Assembly: GCA_033239525.1 (NCBI GenBank)
Contig: BSYO01000004.1
Location: 9,577,410-9,641,409 of the forward strand
DNA length: 64,000 bases
Origin: Nepenthes gracilis
Taxonomy: Eukaryota; Streptophyta; Magnoliopsida; Caryophyllales; Nepenthaceae
Reading direction: 5' to 3'
Shown: one piece after another, positions 1-12,229 of the stretch
Layout of the letters: each line of letters starts with the position of its first letter
How positions within the stretch are numbered: position 1 is the first letter of the stretch
Translations under genes and position numbers: made by a program
The notes under the pieces: model-generated
Databases searched by the model: none
Told to the model about the DNA's origin: nothing
What the model saw: only the letters and a program-made list of their open reading frames with translations

Positions 1-556
1 AACATGAAGCACAAAGTTGTAGCTTTTAGTTTTCTCAAAAGAAGTAAGACCAATGGAGTATGAATGTGATTCTTCTCAAGTGGGGCACGAAATTGGTCTG
101 TCAAGAGTTCTAGGGATCGAAAAATATAAGCCAAGTATTTATAGAGGGCTTAAATAACATATTCAAAAACATGCCCGTTGCATCGGCGCTAGAGTGTAGC
201 TCGAGCGTGCGGCGGCCGCACGGAAGATTTTCAGAGAAACCCTACGTGCGCTCGAGCGCGGGACAGCGCACAGCGAGCCTTGACCGTTCTGGATTTTGGG
301 CTTGAGTGGGGGGGCGCACAGCGAGCGGGGACCATTCTAGATTTTAGGGTCAAGCGGGTAGCGAGCGTGCGGAGGGTGAGGGGCTTCGGACGGGCTCGAG
401 TGACTGGAGAGCATACAACAGGCACGGAATCCCTGGAAGTTGGAACGGACCGCAACGGATGAATGTTGATATTGTAACTCGACAACTCATAACCCGACAT
501 CGATACAATAATACATATGGTCACGGAATATACCAATTAGACAAATGTCTCTAATA
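1..556 (-). repeat. 3' LTR (partial) of the gag-only Copia element
   Basis: It is near-identical to the right part of the LTR at 2883-3966. On the minus strand it starts TATTAGAGAC where the other copy has TGTTAAAGAC, so the terminal TG has decayed to TA. It carries the same TATA-like tttatag near 138-146 and a GC-rich block with short direct repeats (cgcacagcgagc, attctggattttgggct). Confidence 0.85.
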
Positions 557-570
557 ATCTCCCCATTTGG
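557..570 (-). other. Polypurine tract
   Basis: On the minus strand the sequence AAATGGGGAGAT lies directly before the 3' LTR, the expected place for a plus-strand priming tract. Confidence 0.6.
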
Positions 571-1006
571 CAATTCCGTGACAAAATCCGTAAAGTAAAT
601 AAAGACAAGTGAATCACAGGTTCAGACACTACCAAAATAGAACCTGTGTACATAAAAATCTACGCCTAGTGAGAAATAAGAGATACACATAAATATAAAA
701 ATCTATACTAGTACTACTGTGTTGATATAGTGACTGCTGCGTCAAAACTGTAACTGAGTTGCTTGGTCAAATAGGGTTAGTACCACAAAGGTATAATATA
801 AAGTGATATCAATAAAAGTAAGAAACCAATATGCAATAGTAAAAATAATGAAAAACAAGTAGTAGCGAAATCTAAGAAGTACTCCCATTTACGAAAGTAA
901 TAAGGCTCCCCCTTACGAAAATAATAAGGCTCCCCCTTACGAAAATAACAAGGCTCTCCTTAATATAAATAATCCCTTCTCCCCTAATCTCCCCTATCAA
1001 AGTGAA

Positions 1007-2868
1007 TCAAGTCTCACCCTTTTTGTCACGAATGACCAAGGGGTAATATAGCTCATTTTTCTTGATCCATACTTGTCTCACTAAATTCACTTTTTCATTC
1101 AATCTTTTTACTTGTTCATTTAATATTTGAATGTGATCAATAAGTGTATTCATGTTTAGCTCTTGTCTTGGGTTGTATGGAAAGTTCATGGTGTAGCAGT
1201 GGGGACGAATGTGGCCATTCTTTTCACAAGCATGACAAGCCGGCGGAGACTTTGTGGGTTTGTTCATATCTTTTAGGCTATATGGATTGGCCAAATGATA
1301 TAAGTTAAATCTATTATCCACAAGTCGATGTGTTAGCTTAGTAATGTTGGATGTTTTAGCTTTTTGGTGTGAAATTTTTGTGGTGGGAATAAAAATAGTT
1401 TTAGGTTTCCCGCCATTTTGAGAAATATTCTCAACATACTTCAAACCTTGTTTATTTTCACTCATTTTTTCCAACCCAAGCATATGATTTAATTTTTTGG
1501 ACCCATTTAAGAATTATTTTAAATCATTTCTAGTAGTCTCAAGTTCAGATTCTAGAGTTATGATTTGCTTTATAGATGAGATCTTTAGATTCTAAATTTC
1601 TTGAATTTTAGCATCTAACTCGGATTGTTGAGCTAATTTTTCTTTTTTCAAATTTATGACCCTACCGTTTAAGGTTCTATTTAGTTTTTTTACTTTTAAG
1701 TATTCCTTAAACAGTTTATCATATATTTCTTGAAGTCCATCAAATTCAGCTTCTGACTCATCTTCAGAGTCATCAGATTGATTAACGTTCTCTACTGAAT
1801 TTCCACACATTGAGGTCATAAAAGTCGTGTACTTGACAGGGCCGTCTTCAGAACATTTTTCACCATCTTCTTCTTCGTCAACGCTTAAGGTCTCATTAGC
1901 TTTAAAAGCTTGACCTTATTGATGTTTAAGGTTTGGGCATTCAGCTCGATAGTGGTCGAACCCTTTACACTCATGATATTGAACTCTTTGAGTAGTTTTT
2001 GATTTGAAGTTCTTAAGTTCATGTCGGTCTTTCTTCTCAAATTTAGGTGAACGTTTTAAGTTCACATCAATTTATTTGATGAAGATTTATCCGTCTTCAA
2101 AAACTTTTTAAAATTCTTAACAAATAAGGAAAAATCATCATCGCTACACGATTCTTCATCAGAATCTCGGTTTCTCTCTTCCCTACTTGATTTTAGAATA
2201 ATTGATTTTTTTTTCTTGACTTTGGTAATGTGTGCTCATAAGTTTGAAGGGACCCTACCAGTTCTTCGATTTTTAATTTGTCTAAGTCTTTACTTTCTTC
2301 AATTGCAGTAACTTTTAGTCTAAATCGTTCAGACAAAGATCGTAGAACCTTTCTAATAATTCTATTTTCAGGGATTCGTTCTTCTAAATTAAAAGTGAAA
2401 TTAACAATATCATTTAATTGCGCATAGAATTCATCAAATGTCTCGTCATCCTTCATTCGTATTTCTTCGAATCTAGTGGTGAGCATTTGCAATTTTAAAT
2501 TTTTAATAAATTTAGTACCTTCATAAGTGATTTCAAGAATATCCTACGTATCTTTAGAAGTTTCACACATTGAAATCCGTTTAAACTCATCGGGAGATAC
2601 AGTCATAAAAATAGCATGTAACTCCTTACTGTTCTAGTTACAAGCATCAAGTTCTTATTTTGACCATAAAGACAGGACTTTTGGTTCATCACCACTCTTG
2701 GGTGGAGTCCACCCAAATTGGATACTAGCCCATACACGCTAATCCAGAGATTTTAGGAAGGTTCTCATTCGGATCTTCCAATATGCATAGTTGTTCCCAT
2801 CAAAGAAGGGAGGTACGAAGAGTGATCCACTCGTATACATCTAGAATGGGGTCGTGGATCGGGGTGAG
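1007..2868 (-). pseudogene. Decayed Copia gag (DUF4219/UBN2 type)
   Basis: Three parts of a Copia gag are readable on the minus strand. Near 2840-2680 is a DUF4219-like start (PPFFDGNNYAYWKIRM, broken by an in-frame TAG). At 2492-2193 is the UBN2 core (ETFDEFYAQLNDIV, ending ESKDLDKLKIEELVGSLQTYE). Near 1990-1920 is a zinc knuckle reading YHECKGFDHYRAECP, whose first Cys has become Tyr. Farther down, at 1483-1007, is an open stretch with a second knuckle-like motif (CHACEKNGHIRPHCY) of the kind seen in the intergenic part of plant Copia polyproteins. Stops and frameshifts break it, so it is not functional. Confidence 0.85.
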
Positions 2869-2869
2869 T

Positions 2870-2880
2870 CTCTGATACCA
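2870..2880 (-). other. Primer binding site, tRNA-iMet type
   Basis: The minus strand reads TGGTATCAGAG two bases after the LTR end, matching the 3' end of initiator tRNA-Met as in most plant Copia elements. Confidence 0.8.
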
Positions 2881-2882
2881 AT

Positions 2883-3966
2883 TAAAAAAGGACTTTTTAT
2901 CCTAAAGGGTACAATTAAGTTTCGACCCCGGTAAAAATAGCGAAAACAGTAAAAATTAAATATCCAATATACGTAAAGAATATTTATTTATAGATACTAT
3001 TGATAAGGACACGCATGCAAAATATAACCAAGCATAAATAACCATAAAAAGATACGATTTTGGTGATGAAGAAAAAACTCGATACCTACAGTAATCGAGA
3101 AAAACCCTCTGGGTTTCAATGGCTAGGGAAGCAATGCACTATGAAAATCAACTTACAAATCGGGTGGTAATAACGCGCTAACCTAGCCGACTTAATCCTG
3201 TCTTGTGATACCTACCAAGGAATTCCTTGGATTTGCCCGCGACAACGGAACTGGATACCTTCTGATCTTCACGCCAATCTTCCCTCTCTAGCCACTTGAA
3301 TTTCCGAACACGATCGAGTCTCCTTCTTCAACTCACCGACGTCGCCAACGAAGGTAGAAAGATGAAGACGTTTAAAAGGTAAAGAGAAATGTAGAGAAAA
3401 CTAGTTAGAACGTGAAACACAAAGTTGTAGCTTTTAGTTTTCTCAATAGAAGTAAGACCAATGGAATATGAATGAGATTCTTCTCAAGTGGGGCTCGAAA
3501 TTGGTCTGTCAAGAGTTCTAGGGATCCAAAAATATAAGACAAATATTTATAGAGGGCTTAAATAACATATTAAAAAACATGCCCGTTGCATTAGCGCTCG
3601 AGTGTAGTTCGAGCGCGCGGCGGCCGCACGGAAGATTTTTAGAGAAACCCTACGTGCGCTTGAGCGCAGAATAGTGCACAGCGAGCGGGAACCATTCTGG
3701 ATTTTGGGCTCGAGCGCGGAGGGGCGCACAGTGAGCAGGGACCATTCTGGATTTTAGAGTCGAACGGATAGCGAGCGCACAGAGGGCGCGGGGCTTCGGA
3801 CGGGCTCGAGCAACTGGAGAGCATACGGCAGGCTCAGAATCCCTGAAAGTCGGAACGGACCGCAACGGATGAATGTTAATACTGTAACTCGACAACCCAT
3901 AACCCGACATCGATACAATAATACATATGGTTACGGAATAGGTCAATTAAACAAATGTCTTTAACA
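2883..3966 (-). repeat. 5' LTR of the gag-only Copia element (1084 bp)
   Basis: On the minus strand it starts TGTTAAAGACATTTG and ends TTTTTTA next to the primer site. The plus-strand left part (2883-3400) matches 62459-63090 and the right part (3412-3966) matches 1-556. The GC-rich block at 3660-3800 has two imperfect copies of an approximately 60-bp unit around attctggatttt. Confidence 0.88.
3544..3554 (-). promoter_or_regulatory. LTR TATA box
   Basis: The minus strand reads CTATAAATATT within the LTR. The motif is conserved in all three copies (near 140, 3548 and 63230), as expected for the U3/R promoter. Confidence 0.5.
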
Positions 3967-5620
3967 ATTTACATAGTTTTTGTTTTTTGATAGTACCTTA
4001 CATGCATACATTAATTTGTGGTTTATGCAGCTCAAAGAGCAAAGGCATATAGTTAGCTTTCCAATGAGTGAGTAATATAACGTATCATATATGTCTAGTA
4101 TTTAATGTCGGAACCACTTTTTCAAAAGGTAGGGAGGCAAAGAAACAGATGAATAATACCCCAGCTACATGCCATAAGTTTGTCCCTCTCCCAAACTTTA
4201 GCCTGTCTCTTCAAATTACCACCTAGAAGCTATCAGTCTCCTAGTGCTTGGGCCACCAGGCCACCAGGTACAGTAAGAATCAATGAAAATTGGTGGAGAT
4301 AAACAAGCAACCCAAGAAAAAAAAATACACTCGTCTCTTATTATTTTAGATGCATAAGACTTATGATGTAAATGGTGACCCTAATAGTTGAGATATGGAA
4401 CCAGCTTGAATCTTAGACTTGTTAAGGTAAAAAGTGTTATAATGTGTACTTAATAACAATCAATGTTACATTCATACAAAGCATAGACCTCAAAATACAA
4501 AACTAAAGTTGTATAACTGACATCTTACATTACAGTTTTGATGATATTTGAACACTGTTTGGTTTAAGATATTTTTAGGATAGTAGATTGTCTTAGTGAT
4601 ACATAATCATGATCAATATAAATACTGTAAACGATAATATACTACAATTTATATTACCTTTTTATAGCCAATATTGCGTTAGCCTTACTAATACTTTTAT
4701 CCCTTTCATTACATATAGTTTATAAAATATGAATATCAATACAATAATAAAATTTTTAAATTTTATAAATTAAAATTGTATGAATGACCCTTTTATAATA
4801 TGAGAAGTTTTATACAATATATTATTTTTGTCGTTGACGACAAAAACAATAAAAATTTATAGATATAGACACAAATGTTTCGATTATTGCTTGCTTCTAA
4901 TTGAAGATAATCAGGCAAAATAACAAATTAAATTAGCTAGCTAATCAACCGTGAGATAGGGACAAGAGAGCCCATAATCATTGAGGCACATGCTTGTGGT
5001 TACAAGCTAGACAAACATCATAAATTATCTAGTGATGAGTATACTATTTTTTTTGGGGACAAGTAACCAAACTTTTTTAAAATGTTAAAATTATCATGTG
5101 CACGATAATCTTTTAAATTATGCAAGTATGTTGAAATGAAAAAAATGCATATAAGCAAATCAATAAAAGAATCTAAACAAAGACGAGCCAAAAAAGAAGA
5201 AACACATCTGATTTTAAAGATTCTCAAACCAATAATAAACATGAACTATTAAGCCTTTTATAGTTAAGAAGATTTAGACAAAGAGATCAGTCTTGTTCAC
5301 TATTAGGGTCATTATGCCAAACGAGACACTTATTCCAATCTATCCAATTGTAGTACCGTCGCTACAAACACTAGTCTAAAAATTAATTTTTTTCTTTTTT
5401 TTTTTTTTTTTGGGGGTGCTTTCTCTTTTATTTGATTGAAGACCGATAACCCTGTTCAAATCCTCGTACCGATGAATATACACAATAGTGTGTCCTTAAC
5501 GCACTCCTCTAAAAAAACCTAAAAGGCTTGAAGGCATCAACTCCCATTTCGTATATGATCTTTAGACACGCATAATAATTGCGCTACCATTCTTCCAAGA
5601 CAGACCCCCACGGCGGAGGG
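3967..5620. other. Intergenic, no gene recognised
   Basis: AT-rich sequence with no supported coding region. At 4028-4074 there is an acceptor-like atgcag followed by a 14-codon open stretch ending in TAA; it could be the stub of a last exon, but it is too short to call. A poly-T run lies at 5390-5411. Confidence 0.4.
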
Positions 5621-5642
5621 GAGAGAGAGAGAGAGAGAGAGA
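5621..5642. repeat. (GA)n microsatellite
   Basis: Eleven GA units lie just upstream of the TATA box of the small gene at 5777. GA/CT tracts are common in plant core promoters and leaders. Confidence 0.9.
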
Positions 5643-5656
5643 TGAACCATACTGCT

Positions 5657-5668
5657 CATATATATACA
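5657..5668 (+). promoter_or_regulatory. TATA box of the small gene at 5777
   Basis: catatatataca lies about 110 bp before the chosen start codon. A start about 30 bp downstream would give a leader near 85 nt, which contains a very short upstream ORF (atgcatgatctaa at 5723). Confidence 0.5.
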
Positions 5669-5776
5669 CGCCTCAGACATTCAAGCAAGATGCAGTGATG
5701 AAGAAGATCGGCTGCATACAAATGCATGATCTAAGTGCAGATACTTACCGAGGAAAGGAAAAATAAGAAACTGAAG

Positions 5777-6112
5777 ATGGGTAGGGTTTGTCATCAACGA
5801 TCAACTTCTAGTTCTGCTAGGAGGATATCCGATTGGTTTCGGAAGATTATCATGAAATTCATCCTCTCCCTCCCTTCAAGAACAAATAATGCGAGTACGA
5901 CTCAGGCGACCACCTCAGTTCTCCGGAGACAATCGTGCGACGGCAGAATGTCAGCGAGCGAGCCTCCAAAGACTTCTTCATTGGGCAGCTCATCGTACTA
6001 CTCATCGGAGTCCCATTATTCTGAGGCCATCGCTGACTGTATTGAGTTCTTTAATAGATCCTCCTCGCATAATGGGTTTTTGAATAGTCAAAAATCCGAC
6101 GTTGTGATTTAG
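5777..6112 (+). CDS. Small basic/serine-rich plant protein, 'josephin-like' family
   Basis: An intact single-exon frame of 111 residues from MGRVCHQRSTSSS. A longer frame from an ATG at 5735 adds 14 residues (MQILTEERK...). I prefer 5777 because the added part is unlike the family as I remember it. The N-terminal third is basic (RRISDWFRKIIMKF), the middle is Ser/Thr-rich, and the C-terminus carries the compact motif HYSEAIADCIEFFNRSSS, which resembles the [AE]AIxDCIEFxNxSS end of small plant proteins annotated 'josephin-like'. These lack a Josephin protease domain and their biochemical role is unknown to me. It has a TATA box and a GA tract upstream and no disruption, so it is probably an expressed host gene. 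The family call is from memory. Confidence 0.6.
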   Translation: MGRVCHQRSTSSSARRISDWFRKIIMKFILSLPSRTNNASTTQATTSVLRRQSCDGRMSASEPPKTSSLGSSSYYSSESHYSEAIADCIEFFNRSSSHNGFLNSQKSDVVI

Positions 6113-6969
6113 CCATTTTGGTATTTAATTTTTCTGTATCTTAACTACTTCGTATGTAGAATCAGCTTTGCTATCCAGATTTATTGAATAATCATATTAT
6201 TTATTTCTTGAAACTGCTATTTTTTATAAAGAAAAATATCTTTTATGAAGCTTCTTCTATCTATAGGATTTTAAAAAATCAAATTATTGTTGTGTTTATT
6301 AAATGTAGTCTTTCTTATATTATATAATAAAATATTTTTAGAATTTATATCCGTAAAATTTGTAACAATAATTGCAAAAGAATTAGCAAAAAAAATATGA
6401 TTTTTCACCTTAAAAAATAGTAAATAGATATAATAACCTACATTTTACATCTTATACATATTTTACTTGGTCTTTGATAGTATTATGTTAAGATTTATGC
6501 TTGTGATAAACATGATTTTTTGTTTAATTTTTTTGTGTTGTAGATAAATTATGAACGTGTTGTAAGAAGGTAGCTTGAAATTTTCTCAGGTTGCTGGCTT
6601 TTATAGTTTTAAAATCTGATTTTGTTAAAACGAAAAACTTCACTCTTACATCTTCAATCATGTTATTGGATTTTAGAAAGGATATTTTACATTTAAACTT
6701 AAAAAACACTAGTATGCTAACAGAAAGGGAGGTGAAATCTACTGAAAACAACAAACCATAAATTCAATCATTAATGAATAACAAAAACGCTTCAATTTTG
6801 AATAAAATGAAAGCATCAATTATTGGCAAAAACTTTATTGAATTCCTCCTACATATGAAGAAAGTATCTGCAACCCTCTTCCATTCACAGTCGGCCATGC
6901 CTCAAGCTCGCCTAAAATTAAACACAGAAATTAAAAAGCAGGAGATAGAAAGAGAGGTCAGCTGGATCA
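6113..6969. other. Intergenic between convergent genes
   Basis: AT-rich spacer between the stop of the small plus-strand gene and the stop of the minus-strand WEB-family gene. It should hold both 3' UTRs. No further gene is seen. Confidence 0.5.
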
Positions 6970-9900
6970 TCATGGGGATCGACCGAACGTGACTTCAAAG
7001 CTGCTTTTCTTCTTAGAAAACATCCCTCCGAGAAAGGGCATCAATGGCTTCTTCTTCTTCTTCTTTAGAGAAGGATGCCTCTCCAGTACTGGGACTCCTT
7101 GTGGTACTATGACTTGAGAAAGAGGTGGATTTGCAAACGTTACGTATCTCTTCTTCTGAAACTCGATTCCTTCTTCAGCGGAACTCGTTTGAGCTTTCAC
7201 TGGAGAGTTATACTTGGGAGGATCTTCTATGAGTAAGTTGCGATCTTGGATCTCCGGCTCCATCGTCGGCTTTTCAGACTCGCGCTGCTTAAGCTCTTGA
7301 AGCTCTCTTTTCGTCCTCTCGAGCTCTTCCTTCAGAGAAGAAATGCCCTCTGCCATTAACATGGTTTCTTCTCTTGCCTTTTGCAGACTTTGCTTTGTTT
7401 CCTCCAGCTCTGCTGCCACACTTCCATTCCCACGGTCGCCTGTTCCGACATGGATCTGTGCAAATAGATAATGTTAGCTTTGGCATTACTTAGCCGACCA
7501 ATTCAATGAACAAGACGAAATTCATAAACGTTGTGGAGTTTTTAATATGCTACAGATAGAGATGCAAACCATCATCAATCACATAAGAAACAGACACAAC
7601 TTTATTATAATGATACAGAGGGATGCTCATGCAAAACGGGGTAGCGATGATTGTTACGGTCCCATTGACATAGCTTTAAGAGGAGTGACCAGCTAACCCA
7701 TGGTTTTAGCTCTATGATTATGGGTAACATCCAAATACAATCTCGACATAACCAAGTAATCGAGTTTTTTTCTACCTTAACTGGGTTTGAGATTGAATGA
7801 AACAGCAAAACTCATATTTGGTTTGATTTGGATTTTTTAAGTATATATAATATATAAATATTGACCAAATCTCAATATAAACATAACTTTATGTATTATT
7901 CTATTTTATATAATGGAGATTCTGATTTTACATTGATAGATGTCTTACGAGTTGTTTGGTATTCGGAGAATAGTTAAAATTTCAATTACCTTATAAATTT
8001 AAGATATGTAATAATTATATTTTTATTTGATAGATAGAAGTACTTTTTAAAAAATATTTCTTACGAGTAAAGTTATGTATAACAGATTATATGTTTGAAT
8101 ATTTACCGTAAATTGTGTCATTGAGTTAGTTGACTAGAAAATATATTCATATCATTAAAATTTTGATTTTCTCTTCAATAAGAAAAAAAAAATTTATTGA
8201 TTTTGGAGTTAGGTATGACCTAAATTAGAGTTAATCACTCACCCCAAAACATTATGTATTGGGTTTCGATTGAGTGTTTAACATATTGTGTTAACATATT
8301 CGGTTTGGTTCGATTTTTGCTCTATCAATCCAAATCCCACCTGCTATAACGATAAGTTGGTGCACAACTTATCTTTATAAATTTCTGAATGTAAGAACCT
8401 CGTCTTTTGAGTCTGAATGAACGGATATAAGTAACATTGCATAGATCCAAACATACGGTTATGTGCTCAGGAAATCAAAGGACCCTTATTTTAGTTCCAA
8501 AAAGGGTGGCTCACATGATTTGTGCAGAGTTATCTAATGTTTGTTTTGAATTTTAAGTCGCTATTTAATGAATTTTACATTTATTAACATATCATCAAGT
8601 GATATGTTGAATACTATTTTCAAATGCGTATAATAAGTACTTGAACTGAACATGTGCATTGTTTGATCAAAATAACCACACTGGATGTACATTTGAAAGG
8701 TGTATGTGTGTGTTTTGTTCAACAAATTAGTGCTTGAGAGACATTTGGATGCAGTTTGTCCAGCAAATTTATGTTTATTATTTACTTGAAGGACACTTGT
8801 ACACTAATATTACTATAAATCATCCTGACGTGATTTTAAGATATTAATATAACCTTTTTGAGTTCTTAAATGCCAACATGATGGGAAAATGAAGAAAAAG
8901 AGAGAAAAAAAAGATGAAAATTTAGTCACCCATTTAAAATTTGAATAATATTTTATTTTTTATTGATGTTAGGTATGTTATTCTTATTATTATAAAAAAT
9001 ATTTTATTAGTCATTTCTCTTCTCATTTATTTTATATTTTTTACTATTTGGGTTTATCATTAGAAAGTATTTTATTCTTATATTTGCTAAAGATTTTTAT
9101 AACTAAAACTTACTATATAGTGGATATTTATTAAATTCATAGTCATATCATTTTTCTCTTATTTTTTTTAAAAAACTTTATATAAAATAGTATTTCTTAT
9201 TATTTATAATAATAATAATTTATTATATATTATTGTATTATATTCTTAGGTATTTAAATAAAAGATTTAAAAACAATTCTTTAAAAGATTAATTCTTAAT
9301 CTTGACACTTGAAGCCCAACAGTTAGTCACAATGAATAAGGTTTGTACTTATTAAAAATAATCAGACAAAACAAAGGATGGAATATTGTAGAAATAATCT
9401 TAATCCAATGCTTTAAAGATGTTACACGTATGCCAGATGCTTGCTTGTACGGTGTAGCTTGTGCCAAATCTGAAACTGCATATGCTGCCACGTCTGTTTT
9501 ATTTAGGGATAACTTGTCACTTCTTCCCAAGAGATTGATTCTCTCGTAAAGATTGGGTTTACTACATCACTTTATATTCTCACTTTAATGTGCAAAGAAT
9601 TTATATTTGTATGTAAGTTTAAAGCTATATATGCATTTAATTAATATGTAATTCCATAAAATGAACTGAAAAAATAATGGTGTTCAACTGTTACAGGGAA
9701 GAACTTCATGGAGAATCATCCTTTCAATTTCTTAAATAAAAAATGATCTGTAAATTTCTTTAATTTACCTCATCCTAACCCATAACCATGAATGAAATTG
9801 TCCATTAAAAGGAGCAATGGGATCATTGTTTGCAATCTTTTATATTGAAAATTAGGGTAATAATGTATCTGATTTTTTGTCTGATAATTTTAATATGATT

Positions 9901-10669
9901 GACATTTTAATATATGAAATTCTTACTTTGTGGGTTTAAAAATGATCAAATATATAAAATATTATTTTTATATTATATGAAAACTTTTTTTATAATATAA
10001 ATTTTTAAAATTTATGTTATCTTAAACAGTTATACTATTATAAAATATGTTAATTCTGCATTTTATAAATTACAACAACTTCTTATTTTTTCAACTACTT
10101 CAAAGTAAATTTTCTTTGTACCTAGCCATTTGTTAACAAGTTTTGTCGAGAGGATAGTATGGCCATCAAGATTACTGACATGTATGAAAGTGTTTTCTAT
10201 ATATACAATCTCCAACTTTTGGATGTTCATCTTTCATCTTAGCTGTAATAGATGTTCTTTAACAGTTACATAAGTCAATTGTTAACAAGAGGAAACCCCA
10301 AAAAAAAAAGCAAATGTAAAAAAGCTTATTCGATTCCCGCTCAATAGAATAGATTATGAATGATCTCCACGTTTAAACCATAATAGAGCTTTAGCATACA
10401 GTCTAGAAAGGAATGAGCGATGCAATGATACAGCAATAGTGATTAGCCACTTAGTAAAAACCAGTAAAGGAAAGGAGACTACAGAAAATGCAGATGGGAT
10501 GGGGAAAAACAATAATAGCAACGGGGCATGCAAGAGTCACCTCCTTAAGCTTGGCTGCAGCGTAAAGCTCCCCAGCTAGAACTCTTTCTCCGAACAACGA
10601 CACAGCCTCCTTCACTGATCTAAATGGAGGCCGTGTATCAATCTCCGCCCTTCCGTTTACAGATTCCAT
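6970..10669 (-). CDS. WEB-family coiled-coil protein (At1g75720/At2g17940-like), two exons
   Basis: Exon 1 is 10669-10541 (43 codons) and contains the family signature [21 protein letters not shown]. Its donor is AAGGAG|GTGACT on the minus strand. Exon 2 is 7455-6970, after acceptor ATTTGCACAG, and opens [21 protein letters not shown]. Both junctions are phase 0, giving about 204 residues, in line with the short WEB proteins. Residues about 56-100 are heptad-like ([33 protein letters not shown]), a predicted coiled coil. The C-terminal third is basic ([21 protein letters not shown]). WEB/PMI-related proteins (DUF827) act in cytoplasmic and chloroplast-movement contexts, but the role of the short members is not established. 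No disruptions are seen, so it is likely functional. Confidence 0.87.
7456..10540 (-). other. 3.1-kb intron of the WEB-family gene
   Basis: Bounded by GT (10540-10539) and AG (7457-7456) on the minus strand. It is very AT-rich with long A/T runs (8840-9300, 9880-10080). I find no coding domain or clear transposon ends, although its length suggests decayed insertions. Confidence 0.7.
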
Positions 10670-11110
10670 TCTTAAATCTTATTTACCAGAAGACAGAGAG
10701 GGGCAGGGAGAAGAAGAACTGGACAATGTGACAACCGCGTTTGGCTTTTAAATGAGAGAGAGGGAGAGAGAGAAGGTGGTTAGAATTAGGAAGGCAATGG
10801 GCAAAAGACATACAGTAGGTGGTAAGGGAAGTATTAAAAAAGAAGGGGAAGAGATCAGTTGGAAGAGAGTCTCCCAATACCCTCAAAGTTCGATATTACT
10901 TGCCGTCCACTTCACTAGAATTCTGTTAGTAGAAAAGCTGAGCGACAAATGCGTTGTAATGGTCGTTGGCTGCCCTAGATTTTATAAATCCTCGGATTCA
11001 AAGAGAACGATACTTCACCTACAACATGCTCCACTAAAGATTATATACATATACATATATATATAAACTACAAAAGCAATTTTATATAATTTTCTAATAC
11101 TAATGTCTTG
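10670..11110 (-). promoter_or_regulatory. 5' leader and putative promoter region of the WEB-family gene
   Basis: Just upstream of the start codon is a CT-rich leader on the minus strand, including a (GA)n tract at 10753-10774 (plus strand). A TATA-like ATTTATAAAATC (minus strand) lies near 10980-10993, and an alternating TA stretch at 11040-11065. Which is used cannot be told from sequence. Confidence 0.35.
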
Positions 11111-11263
11111 ATGCAGCCATCGAAGTCTCCAACAAAGCCATCGTGTCCCAAGCAATCGGTCCCAGTACCTCCAACCGTGTGCAACAGTTCAACGAGGAAA
11201 AGGCTTTTCTTTGGTACTAGTGTCTTCAGGACTCCTCAAGCAAACATGTCCCACCTAAAGTAA
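11111..11263 (+). other. Short open frame or orphan exon, unrecognised
   Basis: A 50-codon frame runs from ATG 11111 (MQPSKSPTKPSCPKQ...) to TAA 11263. It stands out from the AT-rich surroundings by higher GC and lack of stops. It is directly preceded by an acceptor-like ctaatactaatgtcttgatgcag, and a second frame (AIEVSNKAIVSQAIGP) is also open for 34 codons. It may be an orphan exon or gene relic. Confidence 0.25.
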
Positions 11264-12229
11264 CAATTTCTTTTGTTGCTTCACCTTCATCCTCTGACTT
11301 CCTCCGGAGATTATTTAGTTCCTTGGACTGTTTTCAGAGGTTCGATGGCCTTAACCTCAAGCAAATATGATTGGTCTTTCTATTGTTGGAATGACATTAC
11401 ATGAGCTGCCCTGAAATAAAGTGTTAACAAATACATTTGCTTATTTGTAGATTCTCTTTTGCAGCCTCAATCTACCATATTTGGAGGGTTACCATCTCTG
11501 ACAAATCTCCTCTCATAAACATACTCTTTGTGATAATGACTATCTCTTCAATCGTCGCTAACAGGATTATTTTTTTAAAAAAATTTTAACATCATACAAT
11601 CATAAATGCCTCACCAGATCTCTCAACCTTTTATTATTATGCATGCCTAGAAGGTTCTCCATTCAAAATGGATAGGATTTTTTGATATTTTAAATTTTAG
11701 TTTTTTGAATTTGTCCTGTTTGATTTTTGAATTTATTTTGGATCTTGGCAGTAATTTTGTAATTTTTTATTTGTTTTAATTTATTTTTATTGTATTTAAA
11801 AATCATATTTGAGCTCTGATAATAATTGACATTGTATAATTTTTTTTATTTATTAATTATTATTACCTATTAAAAAAATAGGGCCCGCCAACCCCATCTC
11901 CTACTGTTCAGCAGACCCTCTTGCCCTTTAAATTTGGAGTCTGTTTTCATTCATAGAGTCAGTTGAATATGAAGAAGGATTTCCCTCTTTAGGGAGAAGA
12001 ATGTAACCTCTTGAAAGGCTGAGTGAGTCCCATGATTTTCTTAGTAAATTATTGAATGATTTGGTAATTTTTTTCACATTTTATTATCTCCCTTTCAGAA
12101 GATTAATCCCCATCTCCTTCATTTTCAATCTTTTTTTTTTTCCATTTGAAAGATTATATTTTTTATCGATTCTCAGATTTGGTTCGACAATTCTCTATAT
12201 ATTTTCTGAATTAATGCAAGTATTATTTG
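11264..12229. other. Intergenic, nothing recognised
   Basis: AT-rich spacer up to the Copia insertion. Positions 12225-12229 (atttg) are the left target-site duplication of that element. Confidence 0.4.

Larger units (their letters stand above)
1..3966 (-). mobile_element. Copia-type LTR retrotransposon, gag-only derivative, partial
   Basis: On the minus strand the order is 5' LTR (3966 to 2883), tRNA-iMet-type primer site, decayed gag, purine tract, and 3' LTR (556 to 1, continuing outside the window). The internal part is only about 2.3 kb. Gag is recognisable, but I see no protease, integrase, reverse transcriptase or RNase H, so pol is missing. Either this is a deletion product or a gag-only non-autonomous form. 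A third, truncated LTR of the same family lies at 62459-63300. The target-site duplication cannot be tested because one end is off the window. Confidence 0.85.
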
